Shown: positions 24,196-31,189 of the stretch, one piece after another
Numbering within the stretch: the stretch's first letter is position 1
Layout: every line of letters begins with the position of its first letter
Origin: a virus
IMG/VR virus record: IMGVR_UViG_3300044295_000411
Coordinates: 1-45,613 of that record
DNA: 45,613 nucleotides
Strand: one strand, 5' to 3'
Translations under genes and position numbers: made by a program
Notes under the pieces: generated by a model
The model's input: only the letters and a program-made list of their open reading frames with translations
What the model was told of the DNA's origin: nothing
The model's database searches: none

Positions 24196-24741
24196 ATGAC
24201 AATGCTAAATGAAAGTTTACGCAAACACGATCTTGACGGTTTAGTTAGCAAGAAAATTCACATTGATGAATTCAAAAGCAAAATGGGCGATGACAGCGAC
24301 ATCATCGTGGTCAGCTTTAAGGTAACTGGTCGTGAGCCCAGTGAAGATTTGGTAGATTTTATTGAAAAAGCTTACTCTTTTGTACTAGATGCAGATGTAA
24401 GCAGTGGTGAACTGGACGATGGTGAATACCTAGTATTCGTAGAAATAGAACGTTCTGCATCTGCTGTGGCAAATATTATGAAAATGCTAAAAGAGTTGGA
24501 CAACCTAGTTAATGTTGAGGTTGAAAATTATGCTTTTAGTTATGCCAAAGAAGGCAAATATACTCCCTGTGATTTTAACAACCTTAGCTTAAGAATTCCA
24601 CTAACCCCCAAAGCCTACAAGGAAAAGTATGGCGACCAGGAAATAGAAGAGCTCAAAGCGGCGGCTGGTGTAAAGACACATAAGAAGGCTCCCAAAAATG
24701 ATTATACAGAAAGCTTGCGAGTAGCAGCAGGTATAAAATAA
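24196..24741 (+). CDS. Conserved late phage protein with LAGI-like C-terminus
   Basis: A 181-residue protein. The N-terminal segment MTMLNESLRKHDLDGLVSKK and the following HIDEFKSKMGDDSDIIVVSF form a block that I recall as conserved in marine T4-like phages. The domain then alternates helix and strand (EDLVDFIEKAYSFVLDADVS, YLVFVEIERS). The C-terminal ESLRVAAGIK resembles the last residues of the gp22-like scaffold (ELKRLAGLK). Function unknown; a head-assembly link is inferred from that shared tail. Position 24743 follows directly. Confidence 0.76.
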   Translation: MTMLNESLRKHDLDGLVSKKIHIDEFKSKMGDDSDIIVVSFKVTGREPSEDLVDFIEKAYSFVLDADVSSGELDDGEYLVFVEIERSASAVANIMKMLKELDNLVNVEVENYAFSYAKEGKYTPCDFNNLSLRIPLTPKAYKEKYGDQEIEELKAAAGVKTHKKAPKNDYTESLRVAAGIK

Positions 24742-24742
24742 C

Positions 24743-25234
24743 ATGGGCGCATACGCAAGTATGATAAAAATTATAGTTATTGCAATAGTTATCCTTGTGG
24801 GCGGCTATGCCCTAAACGGCTTAATGGACATTAAGGCGGATTTGGCAATTAGCGCAGAAAATGCAAAGAAGTTAGAAAAAGGTATAGAAGATCAAAAAGC
24901 CACAATTAAACAATTACAAGACGATCAAAAGAAAATATTAGATATTAATGCCACTCTAAACACTCAAATTCAATTACAAAATAAAGACTTGGCTAATTTA
25001 CAAGATAGATTTAAACAGGATAGCAAGGGTAATGCGAGGAATTTTGGAGACTTAGCGGCAAAAAATCCTGGCAAGATAGAACAGTCTGTTAATCGCGGTA
25101 CAGCAAATGCAACACGATGTCTTGAAATCGCAAGTGGTAGCCCACTAACCGACAAGGAATTAAAGGCAACTCAACGTAGTGAAATAAACACAGAATGTCC
25201 TAGTATAGCGAATCCTAATTATGTGGCAAAATAA
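24743..25234 (+). CDS. Putative i-spanin (Rz-like)
   Basis: A 163-residue protein with one N-terminal membrane segment (about 7-27, MIKIIVIAIVILVGGYALNG) and a long coiled coil (about 35-95, KKLEKGIEDQKATIKQLQDD and onward), then a periplasmic tail with two cysteines. This is the inner-membrane spanin architecture. The next gene starts inside its 3' end and encodes a lipoprotein, the classic Rz/Rz1 arrangement. Together they fuse inner and outer membranes at lysis. Confidence 0.83.
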   Translation: MGAYASMIKIIVIAIVILVGGYALNGLMDIKADLAISAENAKKLEKGIEDQKATIKQLQDDQKKILDINATLNTQIQLQNKDLANLQDRFKQDSKGNARNFGDLAAKNPGKIEQSVNRGTANATRCLEIASGSPLTDKELKATQRSEINTECPSIANPNYVAK

Positions 25235-25616
25235 ACTTATATTGATTTTTAGTACACTGGCATTGTCAGGCTGTATGACTTTTGGATTTGGTAAACACGA
25301 ACCTGTGCAGCCAATTGAAACTATTTGTAAACCCATAGAGCGTACTCCTTTGGCAGCGGCAGACCCTGCTCCATTAAGATTAAAGGCACCTAAATGGTTA
25401 ATTGTAACTCCAGCTAATGCAGATGCGATATGGAAAGACTTGGGCGATAAGAAAACAGATCTGGCACTTTTTGCTTTGACTGACGACGGCTATGAAGAAC
25501 TTAGCACAGATATAGCAGAAATACGTAATTTAATAAACACGCAGCGAATAATTATACAAAAATACAAAGAATACTACGAGCGGCCACGAGACAAAGACAT
25601 AGCACCGGCTAAATAA
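25221..25616 (+). CDS. Putative o-spanin lipoprotein (Rz1-like)
   Basis: A 131-residue protein with an N-terminal signal (MWQNKLILIFSTLALSGC) ending in the lipobox LSGC, so C18 would be lipidated and anchored to the outer membrane. It overlaps the i-spanin gene by 14 bases in another frame. It is longer and less Pro-rich than lambda Rz1, but contains a Pro-rich middle and a C-terminal helix (about 90-120) that could pair with the i-spanin coiled coil. Confidence 0.8.
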   Translation: MWQNKLILIFSTLALSGCMTFGFGKHEPVQPIETICKPIERTPLAAADPAPLRLKAPKWLIVTPANADAIWKDLGDKKTDLALFALTDDGYEELSTDIAEIRNLINTQRIIIQKYKEYYERPRDKDIAPAK

Positions 25617-25647
25617 AATGGTAGTACAACACAAAAAGGAGCACGAA

Positions 25648-25935
25648 ATGGCAAAAGAACAAGAACATTGGATGCAAAAACTCTGGCGGCCAGCAATGGG
25701 TTGGACCTATATGGCAATCAATATTTTTGACTTTATTTTGGCACCTGCTATAGTCCTGTACCTCAAAATGAAGGGCATACAAATTGACATGTGGAAAAGT
25801 CTAACACTGGACAACGGTGGTTTTATCCATTTGGCATTTGGTGCAATTTTGGGTGTTAGTGCTTATGGTCGTAGCAAAGAGAAGCAAACTGCTATGGAAA
25901 CAAACGGCAATAACATAGACGCAGACCAAAAATAA
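25648..25935 (+). CDS. Putative holin, 3TM gene-transfer-agent type
   Basis: A 95-residue protein when started at the ATG at 25648, which has a good AAAAAGGAG ribosome site; the in-frame ATG at 25618 would add 10 residues that are just that site translated. Residues about 13-42 (WRPAMGWTYMAINIFDFILA onward) and about 58-76 (GGFIHLAFGAILGVSAYGRS) are hydrophobic. The WRPAMGW start resembles the family of 3TM holins (PF11351-like, from memory). It follows the spanins, completing a lysis module whose endolysin lies 11 kb away. Confidence 0.75.
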   Translation: MAKEQEHWMQKLWRPAMGWTYMAINIFDFILAPAIVLYLKMKGIQIDMWKSLTLDNGGFIHLAFGAILGVSAYGRSKEKQTAMETNGNNIDADQK

Positions 25936-25940
25936 GTAAT

Positions 25941-25969
25941 TTGACTTAATGGCAGCATCGTATTATAAT
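25941..25969 (+). promoter_or_regulatory. Sigma-70-type promoter of the J-protein/Clp operon
   Basis: TTGACT (25941-25946), 17-base spacer, TATAAT (25964-25969). Five of six and six of six matches with ideal spacing. It lies 25 bases before the ATG at 25994 and overlaps a palindrome. Confidence 0.85.
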
Positions 25970-25983
25970 ACTACGGTGCTGCC
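25951..25983. promoter_or_regulatory. 33-bp palindrome centred on the -10 box (candidate operator)
   Basis: GGCAGCATCGTA (25951-25962) mirrors TACGGTGCTGCC (25972-25983) with one T-G mismatch, and the central TATTATAATA is itself nearly symmetric. The centre coincides with the -10 element. This is where a dimeric repressor would block the promoter; it could also form a hairpin in DNA. Confidence 0.72.
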
Positions 25984-25993
25984 ATAGTCATCT

Positions 25994-26851
25994 ATGAAAA
26001 ACTATTACGAAATTTTGGGCATAGAAAAGTCAGCTAATGCTGATGAAATAAAACGTGCCTATAGAAAATTGGCTTCAAAACATCATCCCGACAAAGGCGG
26101 TGATACGGCCGTGTTTCAAGAAATCCAAACCGCATATGATACACTGAGCGATCCCGCCAAAAAACAACAATACGACTTGGGCGGTACTGGAAGCCAACAA
26201 AACTTCGATCCACGTAATTTTGGGTTTCACTTTGGTGGTTTTGGTCCTTTTGGTCCAGCGCAGGGGGATCCTTTTCAGGATTTGCGAGATTTTTTTGGCA
26301 ATGGTGCACATAGAGCTCCACGAAAAAATCAGGACATCGTGATCAGTCATCCTGTTACATTATTTGACAGCTTAACTGGTAAAAAAGAAACTATTCAATA
26401 TAGAACTGCGGCAGGTACAGCAACTACTTTGGACATTGAGATACCGCCCGCAGTTAATTTTGGCTACAGAGTAAGATATGGCGGCTATGGCGATGACAGT
26501 GTACAGGGATTGCCGCGTGGTGATTTAATACTAGACATTAAAATGGTATTGCCACATAATTACTGGATTGAACATGGTAATATACTACATACTAGGATAG
26601 AAGTTGGTGTATGGCAGGCTATGACTGGCGGCGACCATTATTTCACAAGTTTTGACGGCAAGCAATTTAAAATCGCTATACCTGCTGGAACACAGCCGGC
26701 TACCAAATTCAAACTACGTGGCCAAGGCATGATGGTTAATAGAACTCAGCGCGGAGATCTATGCCTAGTAGCAGAAATTAACATACCAGCTGTAACTGAT
26801 AGCGAACGTGTAAGTATTATTGATAACCTCAGCAAACCAAACATTTCTTAG
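25994..26851 (+). CDS. DnaJ/CbpA-like J-protein
   Basis: A 285-residue co-chaperone. The J-domain (residues 3-65) has YYEILGIEKSANADEIKRAY and the HPD motif in KHHPDKGGD, which stimulates DnaK ATPase. A Gly/Phe-rich linker (about 70-105, FGFHFGGFGPFGP) follows, then a C-terminal substrate-binding domain (from about 113) without the zinc finger, so it is the CbpA/type II form. It would recruit host DnaK to chosen substrates. It is first in an operon with the Clp unfoldase, 8 bases apart. Confidence 0.92.
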   Translation: MKNYYEILGIEKSANADEIKRAYRKLASKHHPDKGGDTAVFQEIQTAYDTLSDPAKKQQYDLGGTGSQQNFDPRNFGFHFGGFGPFGPAQGDPFQDLRDFFGNGAHRAPRKNQDIVISHPVTLFDSLTGKKETIQYRTAAGTATTLDIEIPPAVNFGYRVRYGGYGDDSVQGLPRGDLILDIKMVLPHNYWIEHGNILHTRIEVGVWQAMTGGDHYFTSFDGKQFKIAIPAGTQPATKFKLRGQGMMVNRTQRGDLCLVAEINIPAVTDSERVSIIDNLSKPNIS

Positions 26852-26859
26852 GAGATAGG

Positions 26860-29109
26860 ATGATTAACTACAACAGCGAACTGGAAAAAATTATTAGCAA
26901 AGCTGCAGAATTGGCTAAAGAGCAACAGCATGAATATGTAATGCTGGAACACATTCTGTATAGTCTAGTTACGCAAAAGAAATTTAATGCTTTTTTACGA
27001 GACTTTGGTGTTGATGTTGAGGGCATGGAACAGGATATTAAGCAGCATCTTGATGGATTAGAAAAATTCGGCAAAACAGATGCTCCAAAACGTACGAATA
27101 GTTTGGAAAGAGTTTTCAACCGTGCTTTGACACAGGTTTTGTTCAGCGGCCGCAGTGAAATATTGCCACTAGACGTATTTCTTAGCCTTAGTGTGGAAAC
27201 TCATAGTCATGCCAGCTACTTCATACAGAAGTACAGCATTGACAAAGTGAAGTTAGTTAAGTTTTTCAATAAAAATTACAGCAAAACCACCAAAGAAACT
27301 ACCAAATCACGAGCTGATTTAGTATTGGACGAATACTGTGTTAATCTCAGCAAACTTTGTGAAGATGGCAAAATAGATCCCGTAATCGGTCGCGATTCAG
27401 AACTCACAGAGATCATTCAGGTACTGGCTCGCAAAACTAAAAGTAACGTACTGTTAGTGGGCGATCCTGGAGTAGGTAAAACTGCGGTAGTGGAGGGTCT
27501 GGCTCATGCTATTAACAAAGGGCATGTTCCGGATTATCTAAAACAGTTTTCGGTATACAATTTAGATGTTGGTAGTTTGTTAGCTGGCAGCAAATACCGC
27601 GGCGAGTTCGAAGAAAAATTAAAAGAAATATTGATGGCATTGGAAGTAAAGGCCAACTGTATTTTGTTCATTGATGAAGCACATCAAATGCGCGGTGCTG
27701 GGTCTGGCAATAATAGCAGTGTTGATCTAGCCAACATGATTAAGCCCAGTTTAGCTAAGGGTAAGATCAAAGTAATAGCAAGTACCACATGGGAGGAGTA
27801 TACTACTAGTTTTGAGAAAGATCGCGCATTGATGCGTAGATTTTACCGTATGGGTGTGGATGAACCTGATGTTGAAACTACTAAACAAATATTACAGGGT
27901 CTAAGACCGGCGTATGAAGAATTCCACGGTGGAAAAATTACAGATAGCGCAATAGAGGCAGCAGTAGAATACAGTGTACGCTACATGCAGGACAAAAAAT
28001 TACCAGATAAGGCAATTGACCTTATAGACATGGCTTGTGCTAAAGCTAAAATCAAAGGTGTTGACTACAAACTTGACAAAAGTAATATTTTGGAAATTGT
28101 TAGTAAACAAACCAAGATTCCTATTGAGCAATTAATAGGCGAACGTGATAGTATAAGCGTCAATTTGGAAGATAACATTAAACAATATTTGTTTGGGCAG
28201 GATCATGCTGTGGATCGCGTATTAGATAAGATATTCGTAGCAAAAGCTGGGCTTAAAACTATTGGTAAGCCTGTAGGTAGCTTCTTGTTTACTGGGCCAA
28301 CTGGTGTAGGTAAGACGGAACTAGCCAAGTTGCTAAGCCAAAATCTCAGTATGCGTTTGCTAAAGTTTGACATGAGCGAATACCAGGAAAAGCATAGTAT
28401 TGCAAAATTGATTGGTGCACCACCTGGATATGTGGGATATGAAGATGGCAATTTGGGCGGTGGTTTACTGGTAAGCGAGATAGAAAAGAACCCGCATAGC
28501 ATTGTACTGTTTGACGAAGTAGAAAAAGCACATCCTGACGTATATAATGTACTATTACAGATCATGGATGAAGGCATTGTTACCAGCAGTAACGGTAAAA
28601 AAGCGGATTGCAGAAATACCATCGTTATTATGACCAGCAACCTGGGTGCAGAAGCCAGTGAGCGCAATAATTTGGGCTTTACTGCTCAGTTAGAGAACAC
28701 TGATAGTTATGATAAAGAAGTAAAAAGCTTTTTTAAACCGGAATTTAGGAATCGTTTGGACGCAGTAATACGATTTAACTCTCTTAATAGGTTGGATATT
28801 AAGCGGGTGGTCAATAAATTTGTTCAGGATTTGAACGATCTTTTATCTGCACGTAATCTAAAAGTTCGCTGTACTGAGCGTTGTATTGATGCTCTTGCGG
28901 ATAAAGGTTACGACAAGAAAATGGGTGCAAGACCCTTGGCCAGAACTATTGACACCGAAATTAAAATTCCTCTCAGTAAGAAGATGTTATTCGGGGACTT
29001 TAAATCAAATGGTATCATTGCAATTGATTTTTGCGATGGTTTTGTGTTTAATTATGAAACTCAAGAGGAAGTAACCAATGAAGAACATTCCGTGCCTGAA
29101 ACAGTTTGA
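26860..29109 (+). CDS. ClpA/ClpC-type AAA+ unfoldase
   Basis: A 749-residue double-ring Hsp100. An N-terminal Clp_N-like domain (about 1-145, HEYVMLEHILYSL) is followed by AAA1 with Walker A GDPGVGKT (201-208) and ILFIDEAH, then AAA2 with Walker A GPTGVGKT (479-486), DEVEKAHPDVYNVLLQIMDE and EFRNRLD. There is no long ClpB middle domain, and the length matches ClpA (758). At residues 605-607 an LGF tripeptide occupies the position of the ClpP-docking IGL/IGF loop, so it could work with host ClpP. Ribosome site TAGGAGATAGG. It overlaps the next gene by 32 bases. Confidence 0.95.
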   Translation: MINYNSELEKIISKAAELAKEQQHEYVMLEHILYSLVTQKKFNAFLRDFGVDVEGMEQDIKQHLDGLEKFGKTDAPKRTNSLERVFNRALTQVLFSGRSEILPLDVFLSLSVETHSHASYFIQKYSIDKVKLVKFFNKNYSKTTKETTKSRADLVLDEYCVNLSKLCEDGKIDPVIGRDSELTEIIQVLARKTKSNVLLVGDPGVGKTAVVEGLAHAINKGHVPDYLKQFSVYNLDVGSLLAGSKYRGEFEEKLKEILMALEVKANCILFIDEAHQMRGAGSGNNSSVDLANMIKPSLAKGKIKVIASTTWEEYTTSFEKDRALMRRFYRMGVDEPDVETTKQILQGLRPAYEEFHGGKITDSAIEAAVEYSVRYMQDKKLPDKAIDLIDMACAKAKIKGVDYKLDKSNILEIVSKQTKIPIEQLIGERDSISVNLEDNIKQYLFGQDHAVDRVLDKIFVAKAGLKTIGKPVGSFLFTGPTGVGKTELAKLLSQNLSMRLLKFDMSEYQEKHSIAKLIGAPPGYVGYEDGNLGGGLLVSEIEKNPHSIVLFDEVEKAHPDVYNVLLQIMDEGIVTSSNGKKADCRNTIVIMTSNLGAEASERNNLGFTAQLENTDSYDKEVKSFFKPEFRNRLDAVIRFNSLNRLDIKRVVNKFVQDLNDLLSARNLKVRCTERCIDALADKGYDKKMGARPLARTIDTEIKIPLSKKMLFGDFKSNGIIAIDFCDGFVFNYETQEEVTNEEHSVPETV

Positions 29110-29815
29110 AGCTTGTAAGCTAATACCATCAAGCAAGGTATTTTACAAAAAGTTTCATTACAAGTTGACATTAAAATGCCCCTTAGCCTGGGATATAACG
29201 CATTGTTACGGTAAGAAACTAGACATATATGACGCCAAAGCTTACAGCAAAAAACGCTATGAGCTAAGAAGCAATGTTACTGCTAACTGGCGATACAACT
29301 ACAGAAATGAACACACACAGGAATCACTAGAACTCAGATTCAATGTTATAGACTGGTTGTGGAACTTTTCGGAAAGAGTCCGATTACGAGCGGAAAGTCC
29401 ACACTTGGATATCTATTTGGAAAATGAACCTCAACTTGAGCGTTTGGTCAGTTGTATACCACAGGACCTAAAATCATATGTGTCGTCGGTGGTCTACCCA
29501 AGAAACGATGAAGTACAAAAGCTAACTAGCGAGGGTTACGTAGTAATTAAACGTCCTATAGCTCATAAGTATTTGGTTGAATGTAGTCCTGGTGGTTATT
29601 CCAGCGAAGAGCTGCATAGGTTGCGGCAGTATTTGGATAACATTGATGCCAAATACACCGCATACTTAAAAAGTAGACTGAGTCCAGACCTCACAGGAAG
29701 ACATTATTTGGCTTCCATGCGCTTCTATGTTCACGATATTGGTCACGCCGAATTTATACATTTGGTATTGAATCGTGTACGCATGAAAATTCACGAAGTG
29801 CGCCTGGTGTCATAA
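29078..29815 (+). CDS. Unknown protein of the J/Clp operon
   Basis: A 245-residue protein that I do not recognise, rich in aromatic and basic residues (MKNIPCLKQFEACKLIPSSK, KVFYKKFHYKLTLKCPLAWD, WLWNFSERVRLRAE). The gene starts 32 bases inside the end of the Clp gene, so translation is probably coupled. It could be a Clp adaptor or target, but nothing in the sequence proves this. The stop lies within the late promoter for the following genes. Confidence 0.75.
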   Translation: MKNIPCLKQFEACKLIPSSKVFYKKFHYKLTLKCPLAWDITHCYGKKLDIYDAKAYSKKRYELRSNVTANWRYNYRNEHTQESLELRFNVIDWLWNFSERVRLRAESPHLDIYLENEPQLERLVSCIPQDLKSYVSSVVYPRNDEVQKLTSEGYVVIKRPIAHKYLVECSPGGYSSEELHRLRQYLDNIDAKYTAYLKSRLSPDLTGRHYLASMRFYVHDIGHAEFIHLVLNRVRMKIHEVRLVS

Positions 29816-29818
29816 ATA
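29811..29818 (+). promoter_or_regulatory. Late promoter octamer CATAAATA
   Basis: CATAAATA overlaps the stop of the preceding gene and lies 14 bases before the ATG at 29833, with an AGGAGGT ribosome site between. It marks the switch from the J/Clp operon to late genes. Confidence 0.72.
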
Positions 29819-29832
29819 CCCAGGAGGTATTT

Positions 29833-29988
29833 ATGGCCAAAATTCAGCAAGAAACACTAACTTTAAAACTTAGCAAACTGGTTCGTGACAGCGACAGTGA
29901 AGAGTCCATTTTAACACCAGATTTGATCGAGCAAGTTGAGCAAATCGTACAGGAATTAGTGGGCAAAGATGTTATAGTAGAAGGTTAA
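29833..29988 (+). CDS. Very small conserved phage protein (51 residues)
   Basis: A 51-residue protein starting MAKIQQETLTLKLSKLVRDS and ending in GKDVIVEG. A near-consensus AGGAGG ribosome site and a late promoter precede it. It is acidic at the C-terminus and helical (LIEQVEQIVQELV). I recall similar proteins in cyanophage-type phages without known function. The next gene starts one base after its stop, so they are coupled. Confidence 0.78.
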   Translation: MAKIQQETLTLKLSKLVRDSDSEESILTPDLIEQVEQIVQELVGKDVIVEG

Positions 29989-29989
29989 G

Positions 29990-30709
29990 ATGCCAACTAT
30001 TAGAAAACCGCATCTTTATTTTGCTTTACCAGCTTACGGCGGCCTGCTTTATGAAAGTTGTTTCATGAGCATGTTGCGTTTTAGTCTAATGTCGCGTACT
30101 GCGGGCATAGAGTGGACGGTTGACACTATGGTCAACGAAAGTTTAATTCCGCGTGGTAGAAATAACCTAGTCGCCAAGTTTTTACACAATAGTACAGCAA
30201 CACATTTGATGTTTATAGATGCAGATATACGCTGGCATCCGGAATATATCTTTAAAATGTTGAATGCTAACAAGGATGTTATTGCTGGGCTGTATCCCAT
30301 GAAATCTATGCCGCCAAGATTTGTAATTAATGCACTACATGGTGGTGAACAGGAAGGCGACCTAGAAGAAGTTGCTACGGCTGGTACTGGATTTATGTTA
30401 ATCAAACGTGAATGCATAGAGTCCATGATAGCAGCTTATCCCATGACCAAGTACAATGACAATATTGGTGTTGGTAAGCAATACGAGCCCTATATGTATG
30501 CATTGTTTGATTGCATGATAGACCCAAATAAAAATTACCTAAGTGAAGACTGGACATTTTGCTATCGTTGGCGCGAAATGGGAAATAAAGTATGGGTAGA
30601 CAAAAGCATAATTCTTGATCATCAGGGAACCTATACTTATAAGGGCGAGGATGCGTTAAAGAACCTAAAAGAGCAGCAGGAGAAAATGGCAAATGGCGGA
30701 AAGTCTTAA
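29990..30709 (+). CDS. Glycosyltransferase, GT-A fold
   Basis: A 239-residue protein with a family-2-like pattern: PHLYFALPAYGGLLYES at the N-terminus, then RGRNNLVAKFL, and the DxD metal motif in MFIDADIRW (about 74-82), then VIAGLYPMK and EDWTFCYRWREMGNKVWVD near the end. It would transfer a sugar from a nucleotide sugar. The acceptor could be phage DNA bases, virion proteins or host glycans; nothing tells which. Similar enzymes are frequent in cyanophage-type T4-like phages. Confidence 0.87.
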   Translation: MPTIRKPHLYFALPAYGGLLYESCFMSMLRFSLMSRTAGIEWTVDTMVNESLIPRGRNNLVAKFLHNSTATHLMFIDADIRWHPEYIFKMLNANKDVIAGLYPMKSMPPRFVINALHGGEQEGDLEEVATAGTGFMLIKRECIESMIAAYPMTKYNDNIGVGKQYEPYMYALFDCMIDPNKNYLSEDWTFCYRWREMGNKVWVDKSIILDHQGTYTYKGEDALKNLKEQQEKMANGGKS

Positions 30710-31145
30710 CTTTAAAATACAACTAGAGCCAGGCGTTTTGCATAGCATGAACAAATCGCCCTATTTCAAGGTGGGACTAGATAATACGGTTTTTGTTGAA
30801 GGCTTTTGCACTGAAACAAATACGGTTGAATTCGCAACCGAGTTAACTGACGGGGAACATGTATTACAAATACAGTTGACCAACAAGGATCATAAACGTA
30901 ATACTCTAGTGGACCAAAACGGTAAAATAACGGAAGATCTTTATCTGCAGGTCAAATCAATAACTATTGATGATATTGATTTGGGTATGATAATATCTAA
31001 AACACAATATGACCTCACTGAACCTGTAGAATTTCAGGGAAACACGGTTACTAACTTGCCGGGGCACTTATACATGAGTTGGAACGGCACGATCAGCCTG
31101 AAATTTACCAGTCCATTTTACCTTTGGCTGCTAGAAAACCTCTGA
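30693..31145 (+). CDS. Beta-rich protein, possible paralogue of the gene at 34699
   Basis: A 150-residue protein whose start overlaps the glycosyltransferase by 17 bases. It contains LTDGEHVLQIQLTNKDH, comparable to LTEGEHKIFVAG in the protein at 34699, and short strands (VGLDNTVFVEGF, GHLYMSWNGTISLKF) typical of a carbohydrate-binding-like beta sandwich. I do not recognise the family. It precedes a late promoter. Confidence 0.7.
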   Translation: MAESLNFKIQLEPGVLHSMNKSPYFKVGLDNTVFVEGFCTETNTVEFATELTDGEHVLQIQLTNKDHKRNTLVDQNGKITEDLYLQVKSITIDDIDLGMIISKTQYDLTEPVEFQGNTVTNLPGHLYMSWNGTISLKFTSPFYLWLLENL

Positions 31146-31153
31146 GCTAAATA
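31146..31153 (+). promoter_or_regulatory. Late promoter octamer GCTAAATA
   Basis: GCTAAATA right after the stop of the preceding gene, 36 bases before the ATG at 31190. Confidence 0.75.
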
Positions 31154-31189
31154 GTTAATAGGGTACCAGGCCCGCTATTTGGACAGATT

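Noticed and set aside
28203-28667. 154-residue open frame on the minus strand
   Set aside because: Antisense to the second ATPase domain of the Clp gene; composition typical of a shadow frame.
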